Below the pieces are notes generated by a model. It saw nothing but the letters and a program-made list of their open reading frames with translations, did not search any database and was not told the origin of the DNA. The translations under genes and the position numbers were made by a program. A DNA stretch of 64,000 nucleotides from Streptomyces griseus (GTDB lineage Bacteria; Actinomycetota; Actinomycetes; Streptomycetales; Streptomycetaceae). How positions within the stretch are numbered: the first letter of the stretch is position 1; each line of letters opens with the position of its first letter. The DNA lies in assembly GCF_900460065.1 (NCBI RefSeq), contig NZ_UAVD01000047.1, positions 1 through 64,000 on the forward strand. Reading direction: 5' to 3'. Positions 18,189-26,741 of this stretch are shown here, in pieces.

Positions 18189-19445
18189 ATGTCCTCAGCA
18201 AGCCCCGGCGCCGCAACCGGGAAACGCCGGGTGGTTCTCACCGGCTTCGGAGTGATCTCCAGTATCGGCATCGGGGCCGAGGAATTCACCGAAAGTCTGC
18301 GGGCGGGCCGTAGCGGTGTCAGCCCGATATCGGTGTTCGACGTCGAGGGCTTCGCCCATGTCAACGGCTGCGAGGTCACCGGATTCGATCCCGAGCAGTG
18401 GATTTCCCGTACCCCGGTACGGGAGTTGGGGCGCGCCAGCCGCTTCGCCGTCGCGGCGGCGCGGATGGCGGTGCAGGACGCCGGTCTGGACCTCGCGGAA
18501 CTCGCCGGCCGACGGGGGCTCATCTCCGTCGGCACCACGGACGGCGAGTCCTACGAGCTGGACCAGCTGGTGGCCGCCGAACTCGCCGGAGGACCTGACG
18601 GCATGGACGCCGAGGTCGTCCGGCGGGTCTCGGCGGCCCGGCTCTCCACGGCCATCGCGCAGGAACTGGAGCTCACCGACGTCGAGGCGCCCACCATCGC
18701 CACGGCCTGCTCCGCGGGCAACTACGCCATCGGGTACGGCTTCGACGCGGTCAGCTCGGGCGAGGCGGAGTTCGCCCTGTGCGGCGGCGCCGACGCGATG
18801 TGCCGCAAGACGTTCACCGGCTTCTACCGGCTCGGGACCATCGCGCCCGACTACTGCCAGCCCTTCGACGCCGACCGCAAGGGCATCCTCACGGGCGAGG
18901 GCGCCGGGATCCTGGTCCTGGAGAGCCTGGATTCCGCCCTGGCCCGCGGCGCCACCATCTACGCCGAAGTCCTCGGCTACGGCCTCAACTGCGACGCGTA
19001 CCACCAGGTCGCGCCGAACGGGGAGAGCGTCGCGCAGTGCATGAGCATCGCCCTGGCGAACGCCGGGGTCAAGCCCGACGAGGTCGACCTGATCTCCGCC
19101 CACGGCACCGGTACCAAGGCGAACGACATCACCGAGGCCGGCGCCATCCGCGGCGTCTTCGGCGACGCGACCCCCCGCACCATCTCCCTGAAGTCGATGC
19201 TCGGCCACACCATGGGCGCGGCCAGCGCCCTCGGCGCCATCGCCTGCGGCCTCGCCATCACCCACGGCTTCATCCCGCCGACGATCAACCACCACCGGAC
19301 CGACCCGGAGTGCGACATCGACTGCGTGCCCAACCACGCCGTCGACGCCGACCTGCGGATCGTCCAGAACAACGGCCTCGCGTTCGGCGGCAACAACGCC
19401 ATCGTGATCCTGGGCAAGTACGGTGCGGACGGCGGCCGTCCATGA
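18189..19445 (+). CDS. Beta-ketoacyl synthase KS1 (FabF-like, intact triad)
   Basis: The protein has 418 aa, the usual length for FabF/KS-alpha. The nucleophile Cys174 lies in ATACSAGNYA. The two His are in SAHGTGTKAND and LGHTMGAAS, so the Cys-His-His triad is complete. It carries out decarboxylative Claisen condensation of malonyl-ACP with the growing chain. It overlaps the next ketosynthase gene by 4 nt (ATGA). Four KS-fold proteins in one operon, with a KR and dehydratases, indicate a reducing type II PKS rather than an aromatic one. Confidence 0.96.
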   Translation: MSSASPGAATGKRRVVLTGFGVISSIGIGAEEFTESLRAGRSGVSPISVFDVEGFAHVNGCEVTGFDPEQWISRTPVRELGRASRFAVAAARMAVQDAGLDLAELAGRRGLISVGTTDGESYELDQLVAAELAGGPDGMDAEVVRRVSAARLSTAIAQELELTDVEAPTIATACSAGNYAIGYGFDAVSSGEAEFALCGGADAMCRKTFTGFYRLGTIAPDYCQPFDADRKGILTGEGAGILVLESLDSALARGATIYAEVLGYGLNCDAYHQVAPNGESVAQCMSIALANAGVKPDEVDLISAHGTGTKANDITEAGAIRGVFGDATPRTISLKSMLGHTMGAASALGAIACGLAITHGFIPPTINHHRTDPECDIDCVPNHAVDADLRIVQNNGLAFGGNNAIVILGKYGADGGRP

Positions 19446-20569
19446 ACTACCCGATCATCGGCGCCGGAGCGGTCAGCAGCATCGGCGGCGACCCGGACGC
19501 GATCTTCGCGAGCCTCTGCGAGGGCCGCAGCGGACTAGCCCCCCTCCGCGCCTTCGACCGTTCCCGCTTCAACGCCCAGCGACTCTTCGAGATCGACGAC
19601 CGGGAGACCGAAGGCGTCGACGAACCGGGCCGGGCCACCCGCTTCCTCGTCGAGGCGGTCCGCCAGGCCGTCGAGGACGCCGGGCTGCCCGAGGACCTCG
19701 CGGGAATCCCCGTACTCGTCGGCACGGGCCTGCGCGAACTGCGCTCCCTGGAGCTGTGGTGGCGCGACGGCGTCCCGTTCGAGGCCGACGGGCTGCACTT
19801 CGAGGACGCGCTGCGCTCCCGCTTCGGCGCCGTCGACACCCACACGTTCGCCGGCGCCTGCTCCGCCTCCCTCTACGCCCTGGCGCTCGCCTGGGACCTC
19901 CTGGCGGCGGGGGAGGCGGAGACGGTCGTCGTGGCCGGCTGCGACGTGGTCACCGAGAGCATGTTCGGCCAGGCCGACCGGGTCCAGTTCGATCCGCCGC
20001 CTTCCGTGCGCCCCTTCGACAAGGACCGCCGGGGCACCATCCTCGGCGAGGGCGCGGCGGCCGTCGTCCTGAGCCGCTCCGCCGGGAGCCGCCCGGCGCG
20101 CGGCCTGCTCCGCTCGGTCGCCGTCAACTGCGACGCCCACCACCAGACCGCGCCGGACGCGGCGGGCGTCGAGGCGGCCGTACGGCAGGCCCACGAGCAG
20201 GCCGGTGTGACCCCGCCCGAGATCGACCTGGTCGTGATGCACGGCACCGGAACCCCGCTCAACGACCGTACGGAGGCCGCCGTGACCGCGGAGGTCTTCG
20301 ACGCGCCGGGACCGGCCCTCACCGGCATCAAGTCCCTCACCGGGCACACCTCGGGATCGGCCGGGCTGCTCAGCCTGGTCGTGGCCCTGAGCTGCCTGGA
20401 CAGCGGGACCGTACCGCACGTCGCCGGCCTGTCCGACCCGCTGCCCGAGGGCGCGGGGCTGCGGCTGGTGGCGGGCGAACCCCTGGTCGGGCCCGTGCGG
20501 CTGGCCCAGGTCAACAGCTTCGGCTTCGGCGGGGTCAACGCCGTCGCCGTCGTGGGAGGCGCGGCATGA
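19442..20569 (+). CDS. Beta-ketoacyl synthase KS2 (intact triad, short)
   Basis: The protein has 375 aa, about 40 shorter than KS1, mainly through a shorter N-terminal half. Cys140 lies in FAGACSASLYA, and the His residues are in VMHGTGTPLND and LTGHTSGSAG. It is therefore an active-type ketosynthase, not a chain-length factor, even though it sits in the place where a KS-beta usually follows KS-alpha. It may extend a different window of chain lengths or start the chain. It overlaps both neighbours by 4 nt. Confidence 0.94.
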   Translation: MNYPIIGAGAVSSIGGDPDAIFASLCEGRSGLAPLRAFDRSRFNAQRLFEIDDRETEGVDEPGRATRFLVEAVRQAVEDAGLPEDLAGIPVLVGTGLRELRSLELWWRDGVPFEADGLHFEDALRSRFGAVDTHTFAGACSASLYALALAWDLLAAGEAETVVVAGCDVVTESMFGQADRVQFDPPPSVRPFDKDRRGTILGEGAAAVVLSRSAGSRPARGLLRSVAVNCDAHHQTAPDAAGVEAAVRQAHEQAGVTPPEIDLVVMHGTGTPLNDRTEAAVTAEVFDAPGPALTGIKSLTGHTSGSAGLLSLVVALSCLDSGTVPHVAGLSDPLPEGAGLRLVAGEPLVGPVRLAQVNSFGFGGVNAVAVVGGAA

Positions 20570-21453
20570 GGATCGCCGTCACCGGTGTCGCCGTCGCCCT
20601 GCCCGGCGCGTCCGGCCCCGAAGCCCTGCTGCTCCCCGCCCGCCCCGGTGCCGAACCGGTCGACCCCGCCGCCGTGATCGGCAAGAAGGGGCTGCGGTTC
20701 AAGGACCGGGCCACCCGGCTGGGCCTGCACCTGGCCCACGCGGCGCTCACCGACGCCGGACTGCTCGCGGCCGGGGGACCGGCCGCCGCCGGGGACCGGC
20801 TGGCCACCGTGGTCAGCTCCAACCTCGGCAACACCGACACCGTGTGCCGGGCCGTGGAGACCATAGCCAAGGAGTCCACCGGCGGCCTCAGCCCGATGGA
20901 CACCCCGAACGCCTCCAGCAACATCATCGCCTCGGAGACCGCGATCCGGTTCGGCCTGCGCGGCCCCAACCTGACCGTGTGCAACGGGCGGGGCTCCGGG
21001 CTCGACGCGGTGCGCTGGGCCGCCCTGATGCTGCGCTCCGGACGCGCCGACCACGTCCTGGTGACCGGAGTCGAACCGGACAACGAGGTGACCCGCAGGC
21101 TCGTCGACGGACCGGTCGCCGACGGCGGCGCGGCCGTGGTCCTCAGCCGCGACACGGGGCGGGCCAGGGCGCTGCTGGGCCCGGTGTTCCGGACGGCGGA
21201 CCCGGCCGGGACGGCCGCCCGGCTGGCGCTCCTGGCGCCCGGGGGCGACCTCTGGCTCCGCGCCGACGGGGGCCCGGCGCCCGCCTCCGCGCGACTGCTC
21301 GGGCTCACCGGCTGGGGAGAGCTCTCGGGCGCCCTCGGCGTGGTGCAGTGCGCCGCGGCCGCCGGCTGGTTCGCCGAGGGGCACGACGGTCCGGCGTACG
21401 CCGTGGCCGGTGCGGCCGGAGCCGTCCTGCTGCACCCGGAGCGCACCCCATGA
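20566..21453 (+). CDS. Ketosynthase-like protein 3, truncated, no catalytic triad
   Basis: The protein has 295 aa, about 100 shorter than a normal KS. The fold is recognisable from GLRGPNLTVCNGRGSGLDAV. At the nucleophile position, Arg142 replaces Cys. The HGTGT motif is missing, and the second His motif reads GELSGALG instead of GHTSGSAG. It is predicted to be inactive as a synthase and to act as a chain-length-factor-like partner of KS1 or KS2. It overlaps its neighbours by ATGA. Read-through and coupling look intact, so it is not a decayed pseudogene. Confidence 0.88.
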   Translation: MRIAVTGVAVALPGASGPEALLLPARPGAEPVDPAAVIGKKGLRFKDRATRLGLHLAHAALTDAGLLAAGGPAAAGDRLATVVSSNLGNTDTVCRAVETIAKESTGGLSPMDTPNASSNIIASETAIRFGLRGPNLTVCNGRGSGLDAVRWAALMLRSGRADHVLVTGVEPDNEVTRRLVDGPVADGGAAVVLSRDTGRARALLGPVFRTADPAGTAARLALLAPGGDLWLRADGGPAPASARLLGLTGWGELSGALGVVQCAAAAGWFAEGHDGPAYAVAGAAGAVLLHPERTP

Positions 21454-22199
21454 CGAACGTCGTCCTGCTCCACGGGCTCGCCAACAACGAGGCCGTCTGG
21501 TCGGGCCTGAAGGGGCACTGGCCGGCGGAGCTGGAGGTCCACGCCCCCCGGCTGCCCTGGCACGGCGGCGGCATCGCCGACTGGCGCCACGAGACCGACT
21601 CGGCGGCCCGGCTCGGGGACGTCCTGGACGCCGTGCCCGGCGGCCCGGACGTGGTGGTGGCGCACTCGTTCAGCTCGGTGGTCCTGCTCGACCTGCTCGC
21701 CCGCCGGGCGGCGGCCGGCGACCCGCCGGACCTGGCGGCGGTGGTCCTCGTCAACCCGTTCTACCGGGGCGACGCGGACGACTTCCACTGGGACATGATC
21801 GCCCCGACCCTGGCCGACTTCCCGCGCACCATGGCCGAGTCGATCCGGCTGCGCACACCCGGCCGCACCGTCGACGCGGAACTGCTCGCGGACATGGCCC
21901 GGCGGATGACCGAGTGGATCGGCCCCTACGGCTGGCTCCGCTTCTTCGACGCCTACCTGCGCACGCCGCTGTTCCGCGTGGACCTGATCGAGACCCCGGC
22001 CCTGGTCATCGGGGGCGGGGACGACCGGTCCGCACCGCCCGACCAGGCGCGCGGACTGGCCGCCCGGCTGCCGGCCGGCCGGTCGCTGACCGTCCCCGGC
22101 TGCGGTCACTTCCCGATGCTCGAACGACCCGCCTGGTTCACGAGCACGGTGCACGCCTTCCTCGAACGGACCCCGGAACACCCCCTGGCCGTCACCTGA
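21450..22199 (+). CDS. Alpha/beta hydrolase
   Basis: The protein has 249 aa. The fold starts directly at VVLLHGLANNEAVW. The nucleophile elbow is AHSFSS (Ser about residue 74) rather than GxSxG. The acid lies in GGGDDRS and the His in CGHFPMLE, so a Ser-Asp-His triad is present. It resembles small RBBP9/YdeN or esterase-like hydrolases. Within the PKS genes it could offload or edit acyl-ACP, or transfer the acyl chain. Its substrate is not deducible. It overlaps KS3 by 4 nt, and 53 nt separate it from the thioesterase. Confidence 0.88.
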   Translation: MTNVVLLHGLANNEAVWSGLKGHWPAELEVHAPRLPWHGGGIADWRHETDSAARLGDVLDAVPGGPDVVVAHSFSSVVLLDLLARRAAAGDPPDLAAVVLVNPFYRGDADDFHWDMIAPTLADFPRTMAESIRLRTPGRTVDAELLADMARRMTEWIGPYGWLRFFDAYLRTPLFRVDLIETPALVIGGGDDRSAPPDQARGLAARLPAGRSLTVPGCGHFPMLERPAWFTSTVHAFLERTPEHPLAVT

Positions 22200-22252
22200 T
22201 CCCGGCCCGCGTTCATCCCACCCCGATCCGCCCCGACCCGAAGGAGTCCGTG

Positions 22253-23260
22253 ATGGGCCCGACGCCCCATCCCGCTGTCACGGCGCTGCTGGAGACCTCG
22301 ACGACGGGGCGCCTGCGCCCCCTCTTCGAGGGGAACAACATCAGCTTCGCCATCGGCTTCAAGCACATCAACTACGTTGCCGAGGCAGCGGTGCTCAACC
22401 ACTTCCGAGAGGCGGGACTGCCCGTAGGGGAGCTGTACCGGCGGTTCGGCCTCGGCTTCGACGTGGTCGACCTCCACTCCCGCCTCGGCGCCCTGCTCGC
22501 CGTCGACGACGAGGTCGAGGCCGTGGTCACCCCGGTGACCGAGGACGGCGCCGACCGGCTCCGCTTCAAGGTCGAGCAGTTCGTCGAGCGCGACGGCAAG
22601 CGGGTCAAGTGCGCGGGCTCGACGATCCTGGTCGCCCTGCGGATCGACGACCACATCACCGCCGAGGAGCCCTGGCCGGCCGGCCTGGAGCGGTTCACCA
22701 CCGCCCGTCTGGGCGACGGCGAGCGCCTGGAGATCGCGGCGACCCCGCTCCCGTACGGCGACTTCACCGCGGGCCGCGGCGCCACGGCCGACCCGGTGCT
22801 GAACGAAGTCATCGGGGAGACCAACGCGTTCGGCTGGCGCCGGCGCATGGGCTACTTCTACTGCCACTTCAACGAACGCGTCCAGATGTCCGGATTCCTG
22901 CGGGTGATGGAAGAGGTCGAGGACCTCTTCCTCGCCGACCGCGGCCTGGCCATCAAGGAGGTCCTCGACACCCGGGGCTGGATCCCCGTCGTGACCCGGT
23001 CCCGCATCGAGCTGCTCGACGAGACCGTGATGGAGGAGGAGCTCTACACCGTCTACACGGTCGAGAACGTCTTCAAGACCCTCCTCTACACCTGCCGCAT
23101 GGACTGCTACGTGCTGCGCGACGGCCACCTGGTGAAGACCGCCACCGGCTCCATCACCCACGGCTACCTCCACGAGGCCGCCCCCAACCAGTGGGAGATG
23201 GCCGAGTTCGACCGGACCACGGTGGAGGCGCTCACCACCCCCCGCAAGGCGGCGTCATGA
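22253..23260 (+). CDS. Double-hotdog thioesterase-like protein
   Basis: The protein has 335 aa. AAGGAG lies six bases before ATG 22253, and an adjacent in-frame GTG at 22250 is possible. Two hotdog domains are visible: residues about 25-165 (FKHINYVAEAAVLNHFREAG) and about 190-325 (HFNERVQMSGFLRVMEEVEDLF). Both resemble acyl-CoA/ACP thioesterases of the 4HBT/FadM type. In this operon it could release or proofread the polyketide acyl chain, or act as a dehydratase or isomerase, since hotdog folds do all three. It overlaps KS4 by ATGA. Confidence 0.85.
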   Translation: MGPTPHPAVTALLETSTTGRLRPLFEGNNISFAIGFKHINYVAEAAVLNHFREAGLPVGELYRRFGLGFDVVDLHSRLGALLAVDDEVEAVVTPVTEDGADRLRFKVEQFVERDGKRVKCAGSTILVALRIDDHITAEEPWPAGLERFTTARLGDGERLEIAATPLPYGDFTAGRGATADPVLNEVIGETNAFGWRRRMGYFYCHFNERVQMSGFLRVMEEVEDLFLADRGLAIKEVLDTRGWIPVVTRSRIELLDETVMEEELYTVYTVENVFKTLLYTCRMDCYVLRDGHLVKTATGSITHGYLHEAAPNQWEMAEFDRTTVEALTTPRKAAS

Positions 23261-24354
23261 GCACCCCGGTGACCGACCGCCCGGTGATCACCGGTTGGTC
23301 CGCGGTCTCCCCGTTCGGACTCGGGGCCGAGGCCTTCACCGAGGGACTGCGCGAACAGCGCTCCACGGTGGCCCCCGTGGACACCGCCCGCTGGCAGGTG
23401 CCCACCTCCCGGGCCCACCTGGTGCCGGGCTTCGAGACCCGGGAGGTGCTGGGCAAGAAGGGCACCCGTTCCATGGACCGGGTCACCGGACTGGCCGTCG
23501 CCGCCGTCGGCTCCCTCCTGGACCAGCCCGGTTCGGTGAAGGAGACGGAGACCGGGGAGCGCGCCGGCCTCGTGCTGGCCACCACCACCGGCAGCGCGGC
23601 CAGCATGATGGACTTCACCCGCAGCTCCCTCGTGGGCGACCGGCCCTACGACGTGGACCCGGCGGTCATGCCCAACGCCGTGATGAACTGCGCGGCCGGG
23701 CAGTGCGCCATCTGGTACGGCATCAAGGGCCCCAACACCACGCTGGCGGGAGGCCGCGCGGCCGGACTGCTGGCGCTCAACTACGCCACCCGGCTGCTGG
23801 CCTCGGGCCGCGCGGACGCGGTGCTCTGCGCCGCCGCCGAGGAGTTCTCGGCCGCCCGCTACTGGCTGGAGAGGCACAGCCGGGGACCCGAGGCGCCCAA
23901 CGTCGCGCTCGGTGAGGGCGCGGCCGTCCTCCTGGTCCAGCCGGCCTCCGCCGTCACGCCCGACCGCCCCGCCCTCGCCGACGTGCTCGCCGTGCGCACC
24001 CGGGTGGCCACCGGCCATCAGGTCCGCCCGGCCCTGGAGGCCTGTGTGCGCTCCGCGCTGGAGGCCGCCGGGGTGGCGGGCCCCGAGGTGTGGGCCGCGA
24101 GCCCGTCGGACGCTCCGGGGCTCCTCGGCCACGTGGAGCGCGAGGTCCTCGCCGAGATCTGCGGGGACGCGGCGGTGCGCCGGATTCCGGCCGTCGGCCG
24201 GCTCGGCGACGTCTCCGCCGCCTCCGGCTCGTTCCAGATCGCCACCGTCCTCGCCGCCGCGCCCCGTACGGGCGGGAGCATCGCCCTGGTGACGTCCGCC
24301 GACCGCGACGGCTCCCTCGCCTGCGCCGTGCTGAAGCTCCGGGACGCACGATGA
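23257..24354 (+). CDS. Ketosynthase-like protein 4, no catalytic triad
   Basis: The protein has 365 aa. Its KS fold shows GIKGPNTTLAGGRAAGLLALNYA, where Arg167 occupies the nucleophile position in place of Cys. Neither HGTGT nor GHxxG is present. The C-terminal half instead shows RLGDVSAASGSFQIATVL. It is a chain-length-factor-like or scaffolding protein, and it shares the Cys-to-Arg change with the truncated protein at 20566-21453. It is coupled by 4-nt overlaps to the hotdog thioesterase and the dehydratase. Confidence 0.9.
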   Translation: MSTPVTDRPVITGWSAVSPFGLGAEAFTEGLREQRSTVAPVDTARWQVPTSRAHLVPGFETREVLGKKGTRSMDRVTGLAVAAVGSLLDQPGSVKETETGERAGLVLATTTGSAASMMDFTRSSLVGDRPYDVDPAVMPNAVMNCAAGQCAIWYGIKGPNTTLAGGRAAGLLALNYATRLLASGRADAVLCAAAEEFSAARYWLERHSRGPEAPNVALGEGAAVLLVQPASAVTPDRPALADVLAVRTRVATGHQVRPALEACVRSALEAAGVAGPEVWAASPSDAPGLLGHVEREVLAEICGDAAVRRIPAVGRLGDVSAASGSFQIATVLAAAPRTGGSIALVTSADRDGSLACAVLKLRDAR

Positions 24355-24755
24355 CCGCCGCCACCCGGGCCCGCGTGAGCCCGGTCGCCGCCGAGGTGCG
24401 GGTGGAGGCCCGGACCGAGGACGGTCTGACCGCCGTCGCGCGGGCCGAGATCCGGGAGAACGAACCGGTCTTCGCCGGCCACTACCCCGACTTCCCGATC
24501 TTCCCCGGAGTCTGCGTGCTGGAGTGCGTGCAGCGGGCGGCGACCGACGGGGAAGCCGCCCCCGCCCCGTCCGACCTCGCCGCCGTCGAGTCGGCGCGGT
24601 TCGCCGGGGCGGTCTACCCGGGAGACACCCTCCACCTGACCCTCACGTGGCGCCCCACGGAGGGGGGCCTGCGCTGCGACGCGGTGGCACTCACCCAGCG
24701 GGGCAGGGCCGCCACCGTACGGCTGCGCTACACGACCGCCGGAGGTGAGCGATGA
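24351..24755 (+). CDS. FabZ-like hotdog dehydratase subunit with catalytic His
   Basis: The protein has 134 aa. The hotdog helix motif AGHYPDFPIFPGV carries the catalytic His44, and Glu58 follows in CVLECVQ. Both residues needed for 3-hydroxyacyl-ACP dehydration are therefore present. It is smaller than FabZ and lacks the LPHRYP N-terminal motif, which its neighbour has. The two genes overlap by 4 nt, which suggests a heteromeric dehydratase making the chain double bonds. Confidence 0.92.
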   Translation: MTAATRARVSPVAAEVRVEARTEDGLTAVARAEIRENEPVFAGHYPDFPIFPGVCVLECVQRAATDGEAAPAPSDLAAVESARFAGAVYPGDTLHLTLTWRPTEGGLRCDAVALTQRGRAATVRLRYTTAGGER

Positions 24756-25285
24756 CCGCGCCCGCACCCGCCCTGCCCCGGGTCACCGACCTGCTGCCGC
24801 ACCGCTACCCGATGCTGCTCGTGGACCGGGTGACCGAACTCGTGCCCGGCGAGCGGATCCGCACCGTCAAGGCCGTCACGCTCAACGAGCCCTGGTACGC
24901 GGGGATGCCGGCCGACGCCCCGTTCGACTACCCGCCGTCCCTGCTCGTCGAGTCCTGGGGCCAGTCGGCCGGACTCCTCGCCTCGGCGGTGGCCGCGGCG
25001 CCGCGAGGCCAGGTGATGCTGTTCGGCTCCGTCGCGGACGCCGCGTTCCACCTGCCCGTCCTCCCGGGCGACGTGATCGAGCACCGGGTGAGCATCACCC
25101 GGGCCCTCACCGACTCGGTGATCTTCGAGGGCAGCAGCCACCGGGGGGACGACACCGTGATGACCGTGACCCGGATGGTGATGGCCTTCCGCGCCGCGGA
25201 ACTGCTCCGCCCCGCCGACCCCGCCGCCGCCCCCGCCGGGACGCGGCCCTCCACCCCCTCGTCCCCAGGAAAGGCCGTCCGATGA
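24752..25285 (+). CDS. FabZ/FabA-like dehydratase subunit lacking the catalytic His
   Basis: The protein has 177 aa. It starts with DLLPHRYPMLLVDRV and LNEPWYAG as in FabZ. Where FabZ has GHFP, this protein has Gly51-Met52-Pro. The Glu in LLVESWGQSAG is kept. On its own it should be a poor dehydratase. It is best explained as the partner of the preceding subunit, which supplies His. The C-terminal 25 residues are Pro/Ala-rich and disordered. It is coupled by ATGA overlap on both sides. Confidence 0.9.
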   Translation: MTAPAPALPRVTDLLPHRYPMLLVDRVTELVPGERIRTVKAVTLNEPWYAGMPADAPFDYPPSLLVESWGQSAGLLASAVAAAPRGQVMLFGSVADAAFHLPVLPGDVIEHRVSITRALTDSVIFEGSSHRGDDTVMTVTRMVMAFRAAELLRPADPAAAPAGTRPSTPSSPGKAVR

Positions 25286-26025
25286 CCGACACCAGGCCCG
25301 TGGCCCTGATCAGCGGGGGTTCCCGCGGAATCGGCCGTGCCGCCGTGCTGAAGCTCGCGGCGGACGGCTACGACATCAGTTTCTGCTACCGCTCGCAGGC
25401 GGAGACGGCGGAAGTCCTGGCGAAGGAGGCGGAGGTGCTGGGCGCCCGGGTGCTCCACCGCCGGGTCGACGTCAGCGACGCCGCCGCCGTACGCGACTGG
25501 GTCGCCGCGACCGAGAAGGACCTCGGCCCCATCGAGGCCGCCGTCCCCTCGGCCGGCGTCACCCGCGACAAGGCGCTGGTGATGATGGCCGACGACGAAT
25601 GGAGCTCCGTCCTCTCCACCAACCTCGACGGCGTCTTCCACCTCTGCCGCGCGGTCGCCTTCGGGATGATGAAGCGCCGGCGCGGCAGCATCGTCACCCT
25701 CTCGTCCGTGGCGGGCGTCTACGGCAACGCCACCCAGACCAACTACGCCGCGTCCAAGGCCGGGATCATCGGTCTGTCGAGGTCCCTGGCCAAGGAGGTC
25801 GGCCGCTACGGCATCCGCGTCAACGCGGTGGCGCCCGGCTTCGTCGACACCGACATGGTCGCCGCCGTCTCCGAGAAGATCCGCGACGAGGCCCTCGCGG
25901 GCGTCGCGCTCGGCCGGATGGGCACCGCCGACGAGGTCGCCGAGCTGATCGCCTTCCTGGCCTCCGACCGCGCGAGCTACATCACCGGGTCCGTCTTCCA
26001 GATCGACGGGGGGATCGCCCTGTGA
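25282..26025 (+). CDS. fabG: 3-oxoacyl-ACP reductase (FabG-type ketoreductase)
   Basis: The protein has 247 aa of standard SDR length. The nucleotide-binding motif is GGSRGIGRA. The catalytic residues are Ser in LSSVAG and Tyr/Lys in TNYAASKAG. The C-terminus is SYITGSVFQIDGG. It reduces the beta-keto group of the ACP-bound chain with NADPH, before dehydration by the two hotdog proteins. No enoyl reductase is encoded nearby, so double bonds would be retained and a polyene or polyunsaturated acyl chain would result. It overlaps its neighbours by 4 nt. Confidence 0.96.
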   Translation: MTDTRPVALISGGSRGIGRAAVLKLAADGYDISFCYRSQAETAEVLAKEAEVLGARVLHRRVDVSDAAAVRDWVAATEKDLGPIEAAVPSAGVTRDKALVMMADDEWSSVLSTNLDGVFHLCRAVAFGMMKRRRGSIVTLSSVAGVYGNATQTNYAASKAGIIGLSRSLAKEVGRYGIRVNAVAPGFVDTDMVAAVSEKIRDEALAGVALGRMGTADEVAELIAFLASDRASYITGSVFQIDGGIAL

Positions 26026-26741
26026 GCAGCGCCCACCGCAGGAAGAAGAACCCCAGGTGGTACTTCTCGCTGCGCAGCCCGTACTCGTGGTTCGCCTACC
26101 GCGACCTCAGCGAGAAGCACCCGGACGTGCTCGACCGGATCGAGTGGATTCCGTACTGGGAACCGGACGAGGAGTCCACCCGCCTACTCGCCGGGGCCGG
26201 GGTCACCCTGCCGGTGATGCCCATGCACCGCTCCAAGAACTTCTACATCCTGCGGGACGCGCGCCGCTGGGCCCATGCCCGTGGCTGGCAGGTGACCTGG
26301 CCGGTGGACCGCGCCCCGCACTGGGAGGTGTCGCACCTCGCCTACCTCGCGGCCGAGGAGCGCGGCCTGGGCCGTCAGTTCGTCGACCTCGCCTACCGGG
26401 CGCGCTGGAACCGGGGCCTGGACCTCGCCGAGCGCTCGACCATCGCCGGCATCGCGGACGAGCTGGGTCTCGACCCGTCGGTCGCCGACGCGGTCGACGA
26501 CCCCGACCTGCGGATCAGAGGCGTGGAGTGCCTCATCGCCGCCTACCACGACGACGCCTTCGGGGTGCCGTTCTTCCTGCACGGCCGTGAGGCGTTCTGG
26601 GGCGCCGAGCGGGTCGGGGCGTTCGTGGCCGCCGTGCGCGGCGAGGAGTGGGACGGCCTCAGCGACGCGCCGTTCGCAGCGCCCCCGTTCACCGCGGTGG
26701 TCCCGGACCAGGGCGACCCGTCCGACAGGAGAGAGCGATGA
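26022..26741 (+). CDS. DsbA-family HCCA isomerase-like protein
   Basis: The protein has 239 aa from GTG 26022, in a GTGA overlap. The N-terminus has the family motif YFSLRSPYSWFAYRDL, and the C-terminal part has FGVPFFLHGREAFWG. Both are typical of 2-hydroxychromene-2-carboxylate isomerases, which are thioredoxin-fold enzymes. There is no CxxC, so it is not a disulfide oxidase. HCCA isomerases use glutathione to isomerise a double bond. Streptomyces makes mycothiol instead. Inference: it isomerises a double bond (E/Z) in the polyene made by this PKS. Confidence 0.88.
   Translation: MSSAHRRKKNPRWYFSLRSPYSWFAYRDLSEKHPDVLDRIEWIPYWEPDEESTRLLAGAGVTLPVMPMHRSKNFYILRDARRWAHARGWQVTWPVDRAPHWEVSHLAYLAAEERGLGRQFVDLAYRARWNRGLDLAERSTIAGIADELGLDPSVADAVDDPDLRIRGVECLIAAYHDDAFGVPFFLHGREAFWGAERVGAFVAAVRGEEWDGLSDAPFAAPPFTAVVPDQGDPSDRRER

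Noticed and set aside
19442..20569. KS2 as a chain-length factor (KS-beta)
   Set aside because: Its position suggests KS-beta, but Cys140 and both His motifs are intact, so it should be an active synthase.
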